Numbered from the stretch's first letter, positions 16,634-26,422 are shown. The stretch: DNA of 64,000 nucleotides from Clostridiales bacterium (GCA_004557905.1 SFFH01000002.1:1-64000); one strand, 5' to 3'. Translations and numbers: made by a program. The notes: generated by a model not told the origin, from the sequence alone.

Positions 16634-16673
16634 GCGGAGACGGGAGTTCTCTTCAGCGTGCAGCAATAAATAA

Positions 16674-16708
16674 GGGGTTGCCTCACGAAGAGGCAACTCC
16701 GTTTTTGT
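16674..16708 (+). terminator. intrinsic terminator after the sulfatase gene
   Basis: GGGGTTGCCTC / GAGGCAACTCC stem (one G-U pair) with a five-base loop, followed by GTTTTTGT. Confidence 0.9.
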
Positions 16709-16917
16709 ATAAAAGGCATTCAGATCATGAAAACCCGAATGCCTCCTGAAGCAATGCGAGATGCGGATTCGGGACAGCGTCTTCAAGCAGCGCCTATGTT
16801 ATGCCAATCCTTCTGCAAGGCATCGGTATCGGACACTGTACCTTGCGTTTTGCAGCCCTTTGCAGGGACGCCGCCGCCGAGGGCTTATACGAAGACGGAG
16901 ATGCCGGCGGATGTGTA

Positions 16918-16946
16918 TAGACGCTGAGTGGGAGATATGCTATAAT
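16918..16946 (+). promoter_or_regulatory. promoter of the sulfatase-maturase gene
   Basis: A perfect TATAAT at 16941-16946; 17 bp upstream is TAGACG, a weak -35. The interval 16709-16917 shows no gene and no other signal that I can support. Confidence 0.6.
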
Positions 16947-17006
16947 GAAACAAAAATTGTGGAAACGTATATCAAAGAATTGTGAACAGGAAATGGAGTA
17001 TACGAG

Positions 17007-18110
17007 ATGCCGCCGCTGTCTGTTATGATCAAGCCAGTATCAGGTGCATGCAATATGCGATGCAGCTACTGCTTCTATGCAGATGAAATGCGTCACCGTG
17101 AGGTGAAGCTCTATCCGCGCATGGACACCGCCCTGCTGGAGACGGTCGTGCGCAGGGTCATTGCGTGCGCAGATGAATCGGTTTCTTTTGTATTTCAGGG
17201 CGGCGAACCGACGCTGATTGGCCTGCCCTTTTTTGAAGCGCTGGTCAGATTCGAGAGGAAGTACAACCAGCGGGGACTGCGTATCCACAATGCCGTGCAG
17301 AGCAACGGCTATGACCTGCCGGAGGATATGCTGCGCTTCTTTGCCAGGGAGCACTTCTTGCTGGGCATCTCCCTGGATGGCACGCAGGAGACGCACGATG
17401 CGTCCCGCGTAGATGCATCGGGTCAGCCGACCTATCGGCGTATCCGCACGGCGATCGAGCGCATGCAAAGCTGCGGCGTTGAATTCAATGTTCTGTGCGT
17501 CGTCAATGCGCATGTGGCCCGGCAGCCCAAAGCGGTCTTTGAAGCACTCGCACCGTATGGATATATCCAGTTCATTGCATGCCTGGAGGAGCTGGATGGG
17601 CAGGCGCAAGAGCACTCGCTGACGCAGGAGCTGTATCTGGAGTTTCTGAAAACGACATTTGATCTGTATTTTGAACGGCATATGCAGGGAAAGCCGGTGA
17701 GCGTCCGGAATTTTGACAACTACATCGGTATTTTGCTGGGCATGCCGCCGGAAAACTGCAGCATGACAGGCCATTGTACGACGCAGATTCTCATAGAAGG
17801 GGATGGAAGCGTATTTCCCTGCGATTTCTATGCGCTGGATACGTGGCGGTTGGGCAACATTCAGAGCGATTCCCTTCGAAGGATGCTGAAATCCGACCGG
17901 GCGAGGGCATTCGTGGAAGAATCCCTTCCTGTACCGGAGAAATGCACGGCATGCCGCTGGTATACGTTGTGCCGCAACGGATGCAAGAGGGAGCGGAATC
18001 AGGATGGCCTGAACCGATGGTGTGACTGTATGCAGGCGTTCTTTGCCTACAGCGACCAGAAAATGGAAAAAATCGTGCGAAAAATCAGGCGTTTGGACGT
18101 CAAACGCTGA
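17007..18110 (+). CDS. anaerobic sulfatase-maturating enzyme (radical SAM, SPASM)
   Basis: A 367-residue radical-SAM enzyme. CNMRCSYC (Cys15, 19, 22) binds the SAM-cleaving [4Fe-4S] cluster; GGEPTLIG is the SAM-contacting motif. Cys-rich C-terminal sequences (CSMTGHC, VFPCDFY, CTACRWYTLC, NGCKRE, CDCMQAFF) form the SPASM auxiliary clusters. Length and motif order match anSME, which oxidises the active-site Cys or Ser of sulfatases to formylglycine without oxygen. The presumed client is the sulfatase encoded just upstream with Cys54. It has its own promoter, so expression need not be strictly tied to the tct operon. Confidence 0.88.
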   Translation: MPPLSVMIKPVSGACNMRCSYCFYADEMRHREVKLYPRMDTALLETVVRRVIACADESVSFVFQGGEPTLIGLPFFEALVRFERKYNQRGLRIHNAVQSNGYDLPEDMLRFFAREHFLLGISLDGTQETHDASRVDASGQPTYRRIRTAIERMQSCGVEFNVLCVVNAHVARQPKAVFEALAPYGYIQFIACLEELDGQAQEHSLTQELYLEFLKTTFDLYFERHMQGKPVSVRNFDNYIGILLGMPPENCSMTGHCTTQILIEGDGSVFPCDFYALDTWRLGNIQSDSLRRMLKSDRARAFVEESLPVPEKCTACRWYTLCRNGCKRERNQDGLNRWCDCMQAFFAYSDQKMEKIVRKIRRLDVKR

Positions 18111-18347
18111 CAGATGAGGAGCAGAGCGCCTGTCGATCAGCGGGCTCAGAGATCGACGGCGTGCATTCAGTCAAAGGACAGCGCTGCTGCATGGACAGAA
18201 CAAAATGGAGAAAGGCCGACGATGATGCAGATTTTTCTTTTTTTGCGGTGAGCTTCCCTGCTTCTGTTGTCGGTGCGATTTGCGGGATTGGCGGCGGGAA
18301 ATGAGCAATGATCTGTGATTTGGAGCCGGAGAAGGGAGAAAAGGAGA

Positions 18348-20177
18348 ATGAAGCGTTTCTTCAACCGAATTGGACACATCTCGCTTCGGACCTATCTGGC
18401 GCTGCTGCTGTGTCTGGTCATTCCCCTGTTTCTCATGTTTGGCTGGATTCGCATTCAATACGAGACGTATATTCAGGAGCAGCTCAGTGAACAGATTATC
18501 AGCAGTATTTCCAAGTCCGAGGAGGCCGTCTATGACAGCTTTCGCAATATCGCGGGGATTTCCAGCGCTATTGTGACGAACAGTGCCCTGCTGGAGGGCC
18601 TGAGCAATTCCGACAACTCGTACTATTCGGTCAACAAGCTGTTTGACGAATGCGTCAACTATGCACAGGTGAACAATCTGTACACGAACGGCGAAATGCT
18701 GATGACGCTCTTCGACCGGGAGGGACGCTGCTATACCAACTGGGACAGAAATTTTCAGGATTACAGCTATCTCAGGCAGGAAAGCTGGGTGATCGAGGCT
18801 GAAAACGGCAAAGGACACCTGGTTTGGAACCTGTTTTCTCCGACCTTTTTGATCGATAAAGAGGAAAAATATATCTCCGTGGCGCGCGCGGTATTTGAAG
18901 GCTCGCTGGATGACGAGGCGCTCGGCGTGCTGATTGTCAGTATGCCGCAAAGCCATCTGAGCCAGGTGCTCAGGGGCTACTGCTACGGGGAGCGCGACAG
19001 TGTATATGTGTTTGGCGACGGCGACACGCCCATTCTCCAGTACGTGCCAATGGTTGCTGAGGATGAGCTGTCCTGTGCACTTCCTCTGATGCGGGAGGGA
19101 GATTCAGGCAGCTTCCGGGTGAATACGGCGGACGGCATCCGGCTGGTGAACTACTATACGCTGGATGCACCGTGGACGCTGGGCGAAGAGAAGCTGCGCA
19201 TCGCCCATTTCACGGATTTTGAGGCCGTGGTCCAGCGGATGACGCAGTTCTCCAGGCGGATGAGCCTCATCCTTGCCGCCGTATTGTTGATTACGCTGCT
19301 GATTGTGGGCGTCATTGTGCGGATGCTCGTCAAGCCCGTCCGTCAGCTTGCGCATGTCATGGGGCACTATCGGCTGGGGGATTCGCTGGAAGGGCTGGAT
19401 ATGACGAGGCAGGACGAAATCGGCCACCTGAACCGCTCCTTCAAGCGGCTGACGACAAACATTCAGGAGCTGTTTGCCAATCTGGACAAGGAGTACCGCG
19501 TGAAGGAGCGCTACCGCTACGAATCCCTGCGCTCCCAGCTTAACCCGCATTTTCTGTTCAATGCGCTCAACACCATTCGCTACATGTCGATCATGCAGCA
19601 CGCGGATGCGATTACCAGGGGCATCGATGCCCTTGCCGCGGTGCTGAAATACAGCGTTGGGCACGAGGAGGAGCTCAGCAGAATCAGCGATGAGATCGCG
19701 CATGTCCGCGGATATCTGGAGATACAGAACATGCGCTTTGGTCAGCGAATCCACATGGAGGAGGACTTCGAGCCCGGGGTGACGGCGCTGTATATGCTGC
19801 GCTTTGCCCTGCAGCCCATTGTGGAAAACGCGGTCATTCACGCCTTTGGTGAAAACATGCGTGCGGGGCGCGAATGCCTGATCCGCCTCTATGGCTACAC
19901 GGAGGACGACGTCCTTCACCTGTTTGTGGAGGACAACGGAGAGGGCGTCTCGCCCCAAACGCTGGAGACGCTCAACAGCGGACAGCGCAGAAAGGACAAG
20001 ATGACGGGCATCGGCTTCTCCCATGTCAAGGAGCTGATCGAGATCACGTTCGGCGCGGGCTATACGCTGGAGATCACATCCCATCCGGGGATCGGCACGG
20101 TGGTGCATTATGTGCTCCCCGTGATCACATCGATTGAGGAGGAAGACCATGAAAAGAGTGCTGATCGTGGACGATGA
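18348..20177 (+). CDS. YesM-type sensor histidine kinase
   Basis: A 609-residue membrane kinase. Start at MKRFFNRIGHI with AAAGGAG immediately upstream. Layout: transmembrane helix (about 14-34), large extracytoplasmic sensor region, second helix (about 302-322), HAMP linker (KPVRQLAHVMGHY), then the His_kinase domain with SQLNPHFLFNALN (phosphoacceptor His401) and the N box LQPIVENAVIHA, followed by an ATPase domain (DNGEGVS, GIGFSHVKELIE). It overlaps the response-regulator gene by 29 bases. YesM/YesN pairs commonly sense extracellular oligosaccharides and control a neighbouring ABC transporter, which is what follows here. Confidence 0.92.
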   Translation: MKRFFNRIGHISLRTYLALLLCLVIPLFLMFGWIRIQYETYIQEQLSEQIISSISKSEEAVYDSFRNIAGISSAIVTNSALLEGLSNSDNSYYSVNKLFDECVNYAQVNNLYTNGEMLMTLFDREGRCYTNWDRNFQDYSYLRQESWVIEAENGKGHLVWNLFSPTFLIDKEEKYISVARAVFEGSLDDEALGVLIVSMPQSHLSQVLRGYCYGERDSVYVFGDGDTPILQYVPMVAEDELSCALPLMREGDSGSFRVNTADGIRLVNYYTLDAPWTLGEEKLRIAHFTDFEAVVQRMTQFSRRMSLILAAVLLITLLIVGVIVRMLVKPVRQLAHVMGHYRLGDSLEGLDMTRQDEIGHLNRSFKRLTTNIQELFANLDKEYRVKERYRYESLRSQLNPHFLFNALNTIRYMSIMQHADAITRGIDALAAVLKYSVGHEEELSRISDEIAHVRGYLEIQNMRFGQRIHMEEDFEPGVTALYMLRFALQPIVENAVIHAFGENMRAGRECLIRLYGYTEDDVLHLFVEDNGEGVSPQTLETLNSGQRRKDKMTGIGFSHVKELIEITFGAGYTLEITSHPGIGTVVHYVLPVITSIEEEDHEKSADRGR

Positions 20178-21738
20178 GCTGCTGGTGCGCATGGGCTTCC
20201 GCTCGATTCTGGATTGGGAGAGCTGCGGCTTTACCGTGGTGGGTGACGCGGAGAACGGCGAGGAGGCGCTTGAAAAAATCCGGGTGCTCAAGCCGGATCT
20301 CGTGTTCACCGACCTGAAGATGGATCGTATGGACGGCTTTGAGCTGATGAATGCCTGCATGCGCGATTACCCGTCCGTGAAGTTCATCGTGCTGAGTGGC
20401 TACAACGACTTTGAAAACGTCCGGCAGGCCATGCGCTGCGGCGCGCTGGACTACGTCTTCAAGCTGGATGTCACGCCGGAGCAGCTTCGGAAAATCCTGT
20501 CAGAGATCAAATGGGAGACGCCTGAGCCGGTGCCGGTCGGGCAAAGCGGCAGGCGCGCCATGCGGGCCAGCGCGGTGCGCAGGGCGATTGCAGGAGAAAT
20601 CCCGCCGGAGGAGGCGCGTGAAAGCTTTGCCCGGATGTTTCCCGCTGTGCGCTGGGAGCGGCCCTTCCGGCTGATTACGGTGGCCATTGATGATTATGAG
20701 CTGCGCAGGGGGAATGCCCATCAGCGCCTGTCGCAGAGCGCTATTGTGGAAATTGAGAGCATTTGCGAAGAGGTGTTTGCCGAGCAGGCTGTCGTGTGCC
20801 CGTTTCAGGCGGATCGCGCGCTGATGATCTGGCAGCAGGGAAGTGTGGAAGCACTCAGCAGCCTGCAAAGCGCTTACGCCAGGGCGGAGGAATATGTCAA
20901 GCGATACCTCAATCAGTCGGTGACGGCCGTCATCAGCGAAAGCCATCCGAACCTGCGGGCACTGCCGCAGGCGCACCTGCAGAACGAGGAGACACTTTCC
21001 TATCGTTATCTGCTCGACCATGGCAGAATTCATGGCTATCATCCCGTTGCGCAGCCAGACTCCGTGACGCCGCCCATCGATATGAGCGCGCTGGATGCGG
21101 CGCTTGCCGGGCACAATGGAGAGCATCTGTCGGCTGCGTGCGAGGCGGCGTTCTCCCAGATGAGCAAGCGCCGCGGATATCCGCTGCATAAGCTGCGGGT
21201 GAACCTGCTGGACATGCTCTTTGCCATCAAGCGCGTCTATCCGACGGTAGCCGCATGGACGGATGAAAATGGCTACACGCTGGCCAATCTGATCCAGCGC
21301 TCGGACAGGCTGAGCACCGTGCGGGAGGGCTTTGCCAAGGCCGTCGCACAGTGCACGGGGGAGAAGGAGGCGCGAGCACTCAGGCCGGAGATTCAGATGA
21401 TCGTACGCTATGTGCGGGAGCATCCCGCGCAGGAGCTCAGCGTGAGCGGCGCGGCACAGCTCGCCCGGCTGAGCGAGAGCTATTTCGCCCATATTTTCAA
21501 GCGGGAGATGGGCATGAGCTTTGTGGATTGGTACAATCGGGAGCGCATCGAGCGCGCGCGGCAGCTGCTGTGCCAGTCGGACATGCGGGTCAACGAAATC
21601 GCGGCAAGCGTGGGGATCGACAATGCGAATTACTTCAGCATCCTCTTCAAGAAGCTGACGGGCAAGACGCCGATGCAGGTCCGGGATGAGGCAAAAAAGC
21701 AGAATCGTGAAGGGAAAAGCGGAAATCGGATAGTCTGA
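20149..21738 (+). CDS. YesN-type response regulator with AraC DNA-binding domain
   Basis: A 529-residue regulator. The receiver domain occupies 1-120 with acidic pocket DDE (8-10) and phosphoacceptor Asp55 (VFTDLKM). A middle region of about 280 residues is variable, and an AraC/XylS helix-turn-helix pair is at about 420-520 (LSVSGAAQLARLSESYFAHIFKRE and RVNEIAASVGIDNANYFSILFKKLTG, each cut here for length). GAGGAGG lies a few bases before the ATG inside the kinase gene. It is the presumed activator of the ABC transporter and oxidoreductase genes that start 154 bases downstream. Confidence 0.92.
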   Translation: MKRVLIVDDELLVRMGFRSILDWESCGFTVVGDAENGEEALEKIRVLKPDLVFTDLKMDRMDGFELMNACMRDYPSVKFIVLSGYNDFENVRQAMRCGALDYVFKLDVTPEQLRKILSEIKWETPEPVPVGQSGRRAMRASAVRRAIAGEIPPEEARESFARMFPAVRWERPFRLITVAIDDYELRRGNAHQRLSQSAIVEIESICEEVFAEQAVVCPFQADRALMIWQQGSVEALSSLQSAYARAEEYVKRYLNQSVTAVISESHPNLRALPQAHLQNEETLSYRYLLDHGRIHGYHPVAQPDSVTPPIDMSALDAALAGHNGEHLSAACEAAFSQMSKRRGYPLHKLRVNLLDMLFAIKRVYPTVAAWTDENGYTLANLIQRSDRLSTVREGFAKAVAQCTGEKEARALRPEIQMIVRYVREHPAQELSVSGAAQLARLSESYFAHIFKREMGMSFVDWYNRERIERARQLLCQSDMRVNEIAASVGIDNANYFSILFKKLTGKTPMQVRDEAKKQNREGKSGNRIV

Positions 21739-21791
21739 AGGCCGCTGCGTCCGCGACAGGCACATCCATTCAACAGCATTGCAAAGAAAAA

Positions 21792-21824
21792 GCGCAGGAT
21801 CGTTCATTGTTTGACGACCTGCGC
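21792..21824 (+). promoter_or_regulatory. inverted repeat at the yesN end / transporter promoter
   Basis: GCGCAGG-TCG / CGA-CCTGCGC arms with a 12-base loop. The repeat may terminate the two-component operon or act as the site bound by the AraC-type regulator, because it overlaps the -35 region of the transporter promoter (TTGTTT at 21807, 17 bp, TATAAT at 21830-21835). Confidence 0.5.
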
Positions 21825-21891
21825 ATCTTTATAATATAGACAGAATCAGGCGGGAAAAGCACCGCCGGGAAAGAAACAGGAGGGAAACAGA

Positions 21892-23190
21892 ATGAAAAAG
21901 TGGTTGAGCATGCTCATGGCGATTGCGCTGCTGGTGACTGCGGCGACAGCGCTGGCGGACGATGTGATCACCCTGCGCGTGTGGGGCGGCGTGCCGGCAG
22001 AGGCAGGCCCTCAGGCGAGCATCGATCTGTTCAACGAGGCGTTCAAGGATAAGGGCATCCAGGCGGAGTATGAGCGCTTCGTCAACGACGACACCGGCAA
22101 CCTGAAGCTGGAGACCAGCCTGCTTGCGGGCAACGACGTCGACCTGTACATGACCTATACCCCGGCTGTGCTGCAAAAGCGCGCCAGCGGCAACATGGCG
22201 CTGGACCTGACCGAGCTGGTCGAGCGCGACGGCTTTGACATCGAGGGCATCTTCGGCAAGATGGCGCTGTCGTACTACATTGACGGCAAGCCCTACTCGC
22301 TGCCCACCAAGATGGACCAGTACGGCATCGTCATCAACAAGGATATGTTTGATGCGGCCGGCATCGAGGTGCCGACCGAGTGGAGCTTTGAGGAGTTCCG
22401 CGAGATCGCAAAGAAGCTGACCCACGGCGAGGGCGACAGCAAGGTCTACGGCATGTTCTTCAACTCCCAGCAGGACCTGCTCTACCCGTTCAACTACTTC
22501 TCCGTGCAGACGCTCGGCGGCGACCCGCTCTACCATTCGGACGGCACGGCGAACGTCAACGACCCGGTCAACGTGGCGGCGATTGAGCTGGTCAACAACA
22601 TGATGAACGTGGATCATACCGCGCCGACGCACACCGACAGCGTGACGCAGAAGCTCTCCCAGGAGGGCATGTTCATCACCGGCAAGTCCGCGATGACCAT
22701 CGGCCCGTGGATGGTGCGCAGCATCAAGGACCGCGACAACTATCCGCACGACTTCAAGACGGCCTTTGCGCCCTATCCGACGATCGACGGCGTGCGCACC
22801 TACACCCAGGGCGGCTACGGCGATCACCTGTGCATCAATCCGAAGTCCAAGCACATCGACGCTGCGTGGGAGTTCATGAAGTGGTACGCGACCGAAGGCA
22901 TGCTGCCGCTGACCTCCGGCGGACGCGTTCCCTCCGCGAATACCTATGATTCCGCCGAGGTGACGGAGTACTTCCTCAAGGGCGCCGAGGATCTGCTCGA
23001 TGCCGAAACGGCCAAGAACGTGCTGATCGTGCCCGCGAGCAACCACGCGGTGCCCAGCATCACCACCAAGCTGCCGGAGATCAACAAGGTGCTCACCGAG
23101 GAGCTGGAGAACATCTACACCGGCGTCAAGACGGTGCAGCAGGGCATGGACGACGCGCAGGCGCGCGCCGAGGCGCTGCTGGCCAAGTAA
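21892..23190 (+). CDS. sugar-type ABC transporter solute-binding protein
   Basis: A 432-residue exported binding protein of the carbohydrate (family 1, MalE/UgpB) type. A signal peptide ends near ALADD. VWGGVPAEAG near the mature N-terminus, MDQYGIVINKDMF and WSFEEFREIAKKL in the middle and a C-terminal HIDAAWEFMKWYAT stretch are typical of the family. GGAGGG precedes the ATG. It follows the YesMN genes, and precedes two MalFG-type permease genes; no ATPase is encoded here, so a shared MsmX-like ATPase is expected. The ligand is unknown, most likely an oligosaccharide or a sugar derivative. Confidence 0.88.
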   Translation: MKKWLSMLMAIALLVTAATALADDVITLRVWGGVPAEAGPQASIDLFNEAFKDKGIQAEYERFVNDDTGNLKLETSLLAGNDVDLYMTYTPAVLQKRASGNMALDLTELVERDGFDIEGIFGKMALSYYIDGKPYSLPTKMDQYGIVINKDMFDAAGIEVPTEWSFEEFREIAKKLTHGEGDSKVYGMFFNSQQDLLYPFNYFSVQTLGGDPLYHSDGTANVNDPVNVAAIELVNNMMNVDHTAPTHTDSVTQKLSQEGMFITGKSAMTIGPWMVRSIKDRDNYPHDFKTAFAPYPTIDGVRTYTQGGYGDHLCINPKSKHIDAAWEFMKWYATEGMLPLTSGGRVPSANTYDSAEVTEYFLKGAEDLLDAETAKNVLIVPASNHAVPSITTKLPEINKVLTEELENIYTGVKTVQQGMDDAQARAEALLAK

Positions 23191-23211
23191 TCTGCAATCG
23201 GGTATTTCCTG

Positions 23212-23243
23212 GCGGGGAGGAGGAAACTCCTCTCCGCTTTTTT
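23212..23243 (+). promoter_or_regulatory. intercistronic terminator-like hairpin after the binding protein
   Basis: GCGGGGAGGAG / CTCCTCTCCGC stem (one G-U pair), GAAA loop, six T. It would limit expression of the permease genes relative to the binding protein. Confidence 0.85.
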
Positions 23244-23263
23244 GAAGAAGGATGGGTGACGCT

Positions 23264-24178
23264 ATGCAGCGGACGATTTCATCAGGGAAAAGGGGAATCA
23301 GCCGACAGCTCAAGACGGATCTGACCGGCTACGCCTTTATCGCGCCCAATGTGCTGGGCTTTACCCTGTTTACGCTGGTGCCGATGATCATATCGCTGAT
23401 CATCAGCTTTACCGACTGGGACTATACGCAGGGCTTTGGCAACTGGACCTTCAACGGCGGCGCCAATTATGTGGAAATGTGGGCGGACAAATGGTTCGTC
23501 GATTCGCTGGTCAATACCATCGTCTTCGCTGTCGGCGTGGTGCCTGTGACGATTTTCCTCGCGCTGGTGCTGGCCGTTGTGATTGACAAGTTCTGCTACG
23601 CCAAGCTGCCGATCCGGCTGGCGATGTTCATGCCCTACATCTCCAATGTGGTGGCGGTGGCCATCGTGTGGGTGATGATGTATTCTCCGTGGGGGCCGTT
23701 TACCCAGATGGTCAAGATGCTGGGCGTGGAGAATCCGCCGCAGTGGCTGGGCGATCATCACTGGGCGTTGCCGGCGATCATGCTGATGACGGTCTGGTCG
23801 GGCGTGGGCTACGCGATGATGATCTACACCTCGTCAATCACGGCGCTGCCCAGGGACATCTACGAGGCGGCGGATATCGACGGCGCGGGGGAGCTGACCA
23901 AGTTCTTCAAAATCACCATTCCCTTCCTTTCGCCGACGACGTTCTTCCTGGTCATCACGACGTTCATCTCCTCGTTCCAGGTGTTTGCGCCGATCCAGAT
24001 CATGACGCGCGGCGGCCCCGGCACGGCGACGCATGTGCTGGTCTATTACATCTACACGACGGCCTTCACCTTCTATCGGATGGGCTATGCGGCCAGCATG
24101 TCGTGGATTCTGTTCATCATTCTGTTCATGATCACACTGGTGCAGTGGCGGGGACAGAAAAAGTGGGTCAGCTATTGA
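23264..24178 (+). CDS. sugar-type ABC transporter permease 1 (MalF/UgpA-like)
   Basis: A 304-residue protein with six hydrophobic helices. Start chosen at ATG 23264 (MQRTISSG); an ATG 12 bases upstream is an alternative, as the ribosome binding site GAAGGA lies between usual spacings for both. The binding-protein-dependent transport motif EAADIDGAGELTKFFKITIPFLSP, with the EAA...G core that docks onto the ATPase, is at about 204-226. It pairs with the next gene. Confidence 0.88.
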   Translation: MQRTISSGKRGISRQLKTDLTGYAFIAPNVLGFTLFTLVPMIISLIISFTDWDYTQGFGNWTFNGGANYVEMWADKWFVDSLVNTIVFAVGVVPVTIFLALVLAVVIDKFCYAKLPIRLAMFMPYISNVVAVAIVWVMMYSPWGPFTQMVKMLGVENPPQWLGDHHWALPAIMLMTVWSGVGYAMMIYTSSITALPRDIYEAADIDGAGELTKFFKITIPFLSPTTFFLVITTFISSFQVFAPIQIMTRGGPGTATHVLVYYIYTTAFTFYRMGYAASMSWILFIILFMITLVQWRGQKKWVSY

Positions 24179-24192
24179 GGAGGGAAGAAGCG

Positions 24193-25086
24193 ATGAAAGC
24201 AATGGCTGCATCCGCCGCGCGCAGATCGGGCGGCCACTATCGGGAAAAGCAGGTGCTCGTCCGGGTGATCTGGACGGTCCTCATCGGCGCGTTTGCCCTG
24301 ACGATGATCGTTCCCTTCCTCTGGATGATCTCCGCGAGCATGAAGCGTCCGCTGGACGTCATGAAGCTGCCGATCGACTGGATCCCGGATTACTGGTATC
24401 CCCAGAACTACATGAAGGTCTGGAACGTGGGTGGCGTGGCGGCGCGCGACTATCACTTTGGTCTGGCGTATTTCAACAGCCTGAAGATTGCCTTTATCAA
24501 TCTGTCAGGCTCCGTGCTCACCAGCACGCTGGCGGGCTATGCCTTTGCCAAGATCAAATTCCGCGGCGCGACGGGCATCTTCTTCCTCTATCTGGCGACG
24601 ATGATGATCCCGTCTCAGGTGACGCTGATCCCCAAGTTCATTCTCTTCAATGAAATCGGCATCTCCGGCACGCATCTTACGCTGATCCTGCCGGGCCTGA
24701 TCACCGTGACGGGCACGTTCCTCATGCGCCAGTACTTCATGCAGGTGCCGGACGAGCTGCGGGAGAGCGGCTATGTGGACGGCGCGAGCGAGCTGCGCAT
24801 CTGGGCGCAGATCATGGTGCCCATCGCCGCGCCGGGCATGGCGTCCCTGGCGATGGTGGTGTTCCTGTGGAACTGGAACAACTACCTTGATCCGCTGGTG
24901 TTTCTGACGAACTGGCGGCTGTACACCATTCCCATTGCGCTGACGAACTTCATCGAGGAGAGCGTAACGGAGTACAACCTGGTCATGGCGGCGTCGGCGT
25001 CGGCACTGCTGCCGGTGTTCATCGTCTTTCTGGCGGGACAGAAATTCTTTGTCAAGGGCCTGATGGCCGGCGCTGTCAAGGGTTAA
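24193..25086 (+). CDS. sugar-type ABC transporter permease 2 (MalG/UgpE-like)
   Basis: A 297-residue protein with six hydrophobic helices. GAGGAGGGAAG precedes the ATG. The EAA-equivalent loop reads ESGYVDGASELRIWAQIMVPIA. The N-terminal PFLWMISASMKRP segment is characteristic of MalG-type permeases. Fourteen bases separate it from the upstream permease and 13 from the FAD oxidoreductase gene, so all are one transcript. Confidence 0.9.
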   Translation: MKAMAASAARRSGGHYREKQVLVRVIWTVLIGAFALTMIVPFLWMISASMKRPLDVMKLPIDWIPDYWYPQNYMKVWNVGGVAARDYHFGLAYFNSLKIAFINLSGSVLTSTLAGYAFAKIKFRGATGIFFLYLATMMIPSQVTLIPKFILFNEIGISGTHLTLILPGLITVTGTFLMRQYFMQVPDELRESGYVDGASELRIWAQIMVPIAAPGMASLAMVVFLWNWNNYLDPLVFLTNWRLYTIPIALTNFIEESVTEYNLVMAASASALLPVFIVFLAGQKFFVKGLMAGAVKG

Positions 25087-25099
25087 GGAGGGATAAGCG

Positions 25100-26407
25100 A
25101 TGGAAAGAACCATTTGGGAAGACAGGCGCGAGGTGCCTGTCCTTGCTGAGGTGGATGTGCTTGTGCTGGGCGCGGGCCCGGCGGGCGTCTCCGCGGCGAT
25201 CTGCGCGGCGCGCGAGGGCGTGCGCACGATGCTTGTGGAACAGAGCGGCGACGTAGGCGGCGTGGCGACGACGGGACTGATGAGCCACTGGACGGGCAAC
25301 ACGCGCGGCGGCTTTTATGAGGAGCTGCTTGCGCGCACGGCGGAGCTCCCCGGCGACGAGGCAGGCATGAACGGCGGCCCGCGGCAGATCATCAATCCGG
25401 AGTCGCTCAAGACGCGCCTGCTGGAGATGCTGGAGGAGGCCGGCGTGACGCTGCGGCTGTACAGCTTCGCATCCGCGCCGGTCATGGAGGGGGACGCCAT
25501 CCGCGGTGTCATCCTGGAGAGCAAGGCCGGAAGGCAGGCAGTGCTCGCCCGCGTGGTCATCGACGCGACGGGCGATGGGGATATCGCGGCCCGCGCAGGT
25601 GCGCCGTTCTTCAAGGGGCGCGAGGAGGACGGCAGGATGCAGCCGGTTACCATCATGTTCAAGGTGGCGGGCGTGGACACGGAACGTGCGGTGTTCCCCG
25701 GCGGCTTTGAGGAAAACCCGATGGTTCCGGCAGGACCGATTCAGGATGTGGGCAGGGCGCATCTGCCCTTCCCGGCGGGGCATGTGCTGCTCTACCGCAC
25801 GAGCCTGCCCGGGGTGGTGACCTGCAACATGACCAACTGCATTGACATCGACGGCACAGACCCGGCGGATATGACCCGGGCTACGCTCGTCTGCCGCCGG
25901 CAGATGGAAGCGATGATTCCGTTCCTGCAGACCTATGTGCCGGGCTTTGAGCGGTGCTATCTCATCAGCAGCGCGTCCATCCTCGGCGTGCGTGAGACGA
26001 GGCACTTTGTCGGCGAGGCGACCATCACCCGGGAGGACATCCTCTCTGCACGCGTCTTTGACGATTGGGCAGTGACGCGAGCGCACTTCAATTTCGATGT
26101 GCACAACCTGACCGGCAACGGCCTTGACGAGACCGGCGCGCAGAAGCATTTCCGGCAGACACGGGGCTATACCATCCCGTATGGCTGCCTGGTACCCCAA
26201 AAGATCGAGAACCTGCTGCTGGCGGGGCGCGATATCTGCGGCACGCACATGGCGCACTCCAACTACCGCGTGATGCCGATCTGTGCCAACATGGGGCAGG
26301 CAGCGGGCGTGGCAGCCAGCCTGTGCGTGAAGCGGAATGTGACGCCGCGCGCACTGGATGTGAAGCTGCTGCAAAGGCGTCTTGGCGAATGGGGCGTCGA
26401 GCCGTAA
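25100..26407 (+). CDS. FAD-dependent oxidoreductase (FAD_oxidored family)
   Basis: A 435-residue flavoprotein. The dinucleotide-binding motif VLVLGAGPAGVSAA is at about 21-34, followed by the TMLVEQSGDVGG stretch, an ATGDGD motif near 154-159, and a C-terminal FAD site LLLAGRDICGTHMAHS (cut). This is the fold of the FAD_oxidored family, which includes proteins related to succinate dehydrogenase flavoproteins and several sugar or cyclitol oxidoreductases. It is encoded 13 bases after an ABC permease and 15 bases before a second, related oxidoreductase. The substrate is probably the imported compound; which bond is oxidised cannot be read from sequence. Confidence 0.8.
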   Translation: MERTIWEDRREVPVLAEVDVLVLGAGPAGVSAAICAAREGVRTMLVEQSGDVGGVATTGLMSHWTGNTRGGFYEELLARTAELPGDEAGMNGGPRQIINPESLKTRLLEMLEEAGVTLRLYSFASAPVMEGDAIRGVILESKAGRQAVLARVVIDATGDGDIAARAGAPFFKGREEDGRMQPVTIMFKVAGVDTERAVFPGGFEENPMVPAGPIQDVGRAHLPFPAGHVLLYRTSLPGVVTCNMTNCIDIDGTDPADMTRATLVCRRQMEAMIPFLQTYVPGFERCYLISSASILGVRETRHFVGEATITREDILSARVFDDWAVTRAHFNFDVHNLTGNGLDETGAQKHFRQTRGYTIPYGCLVPQKIENLLLAGRDICGTHMAHSNYRVMPICANMGQAAGVAASLCVKRNVTPRALDVKLLQRRLGEWGVEP

Positions 26408-26422
26408 GAGGAGGACAGGGGC

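Noticed and set aside
16709..16930. Possible small plus-strand genes of about 60-70 codons before the maturase
   Set aside because: No ribosome site, low complexity of the product and overlap with the promoter region.
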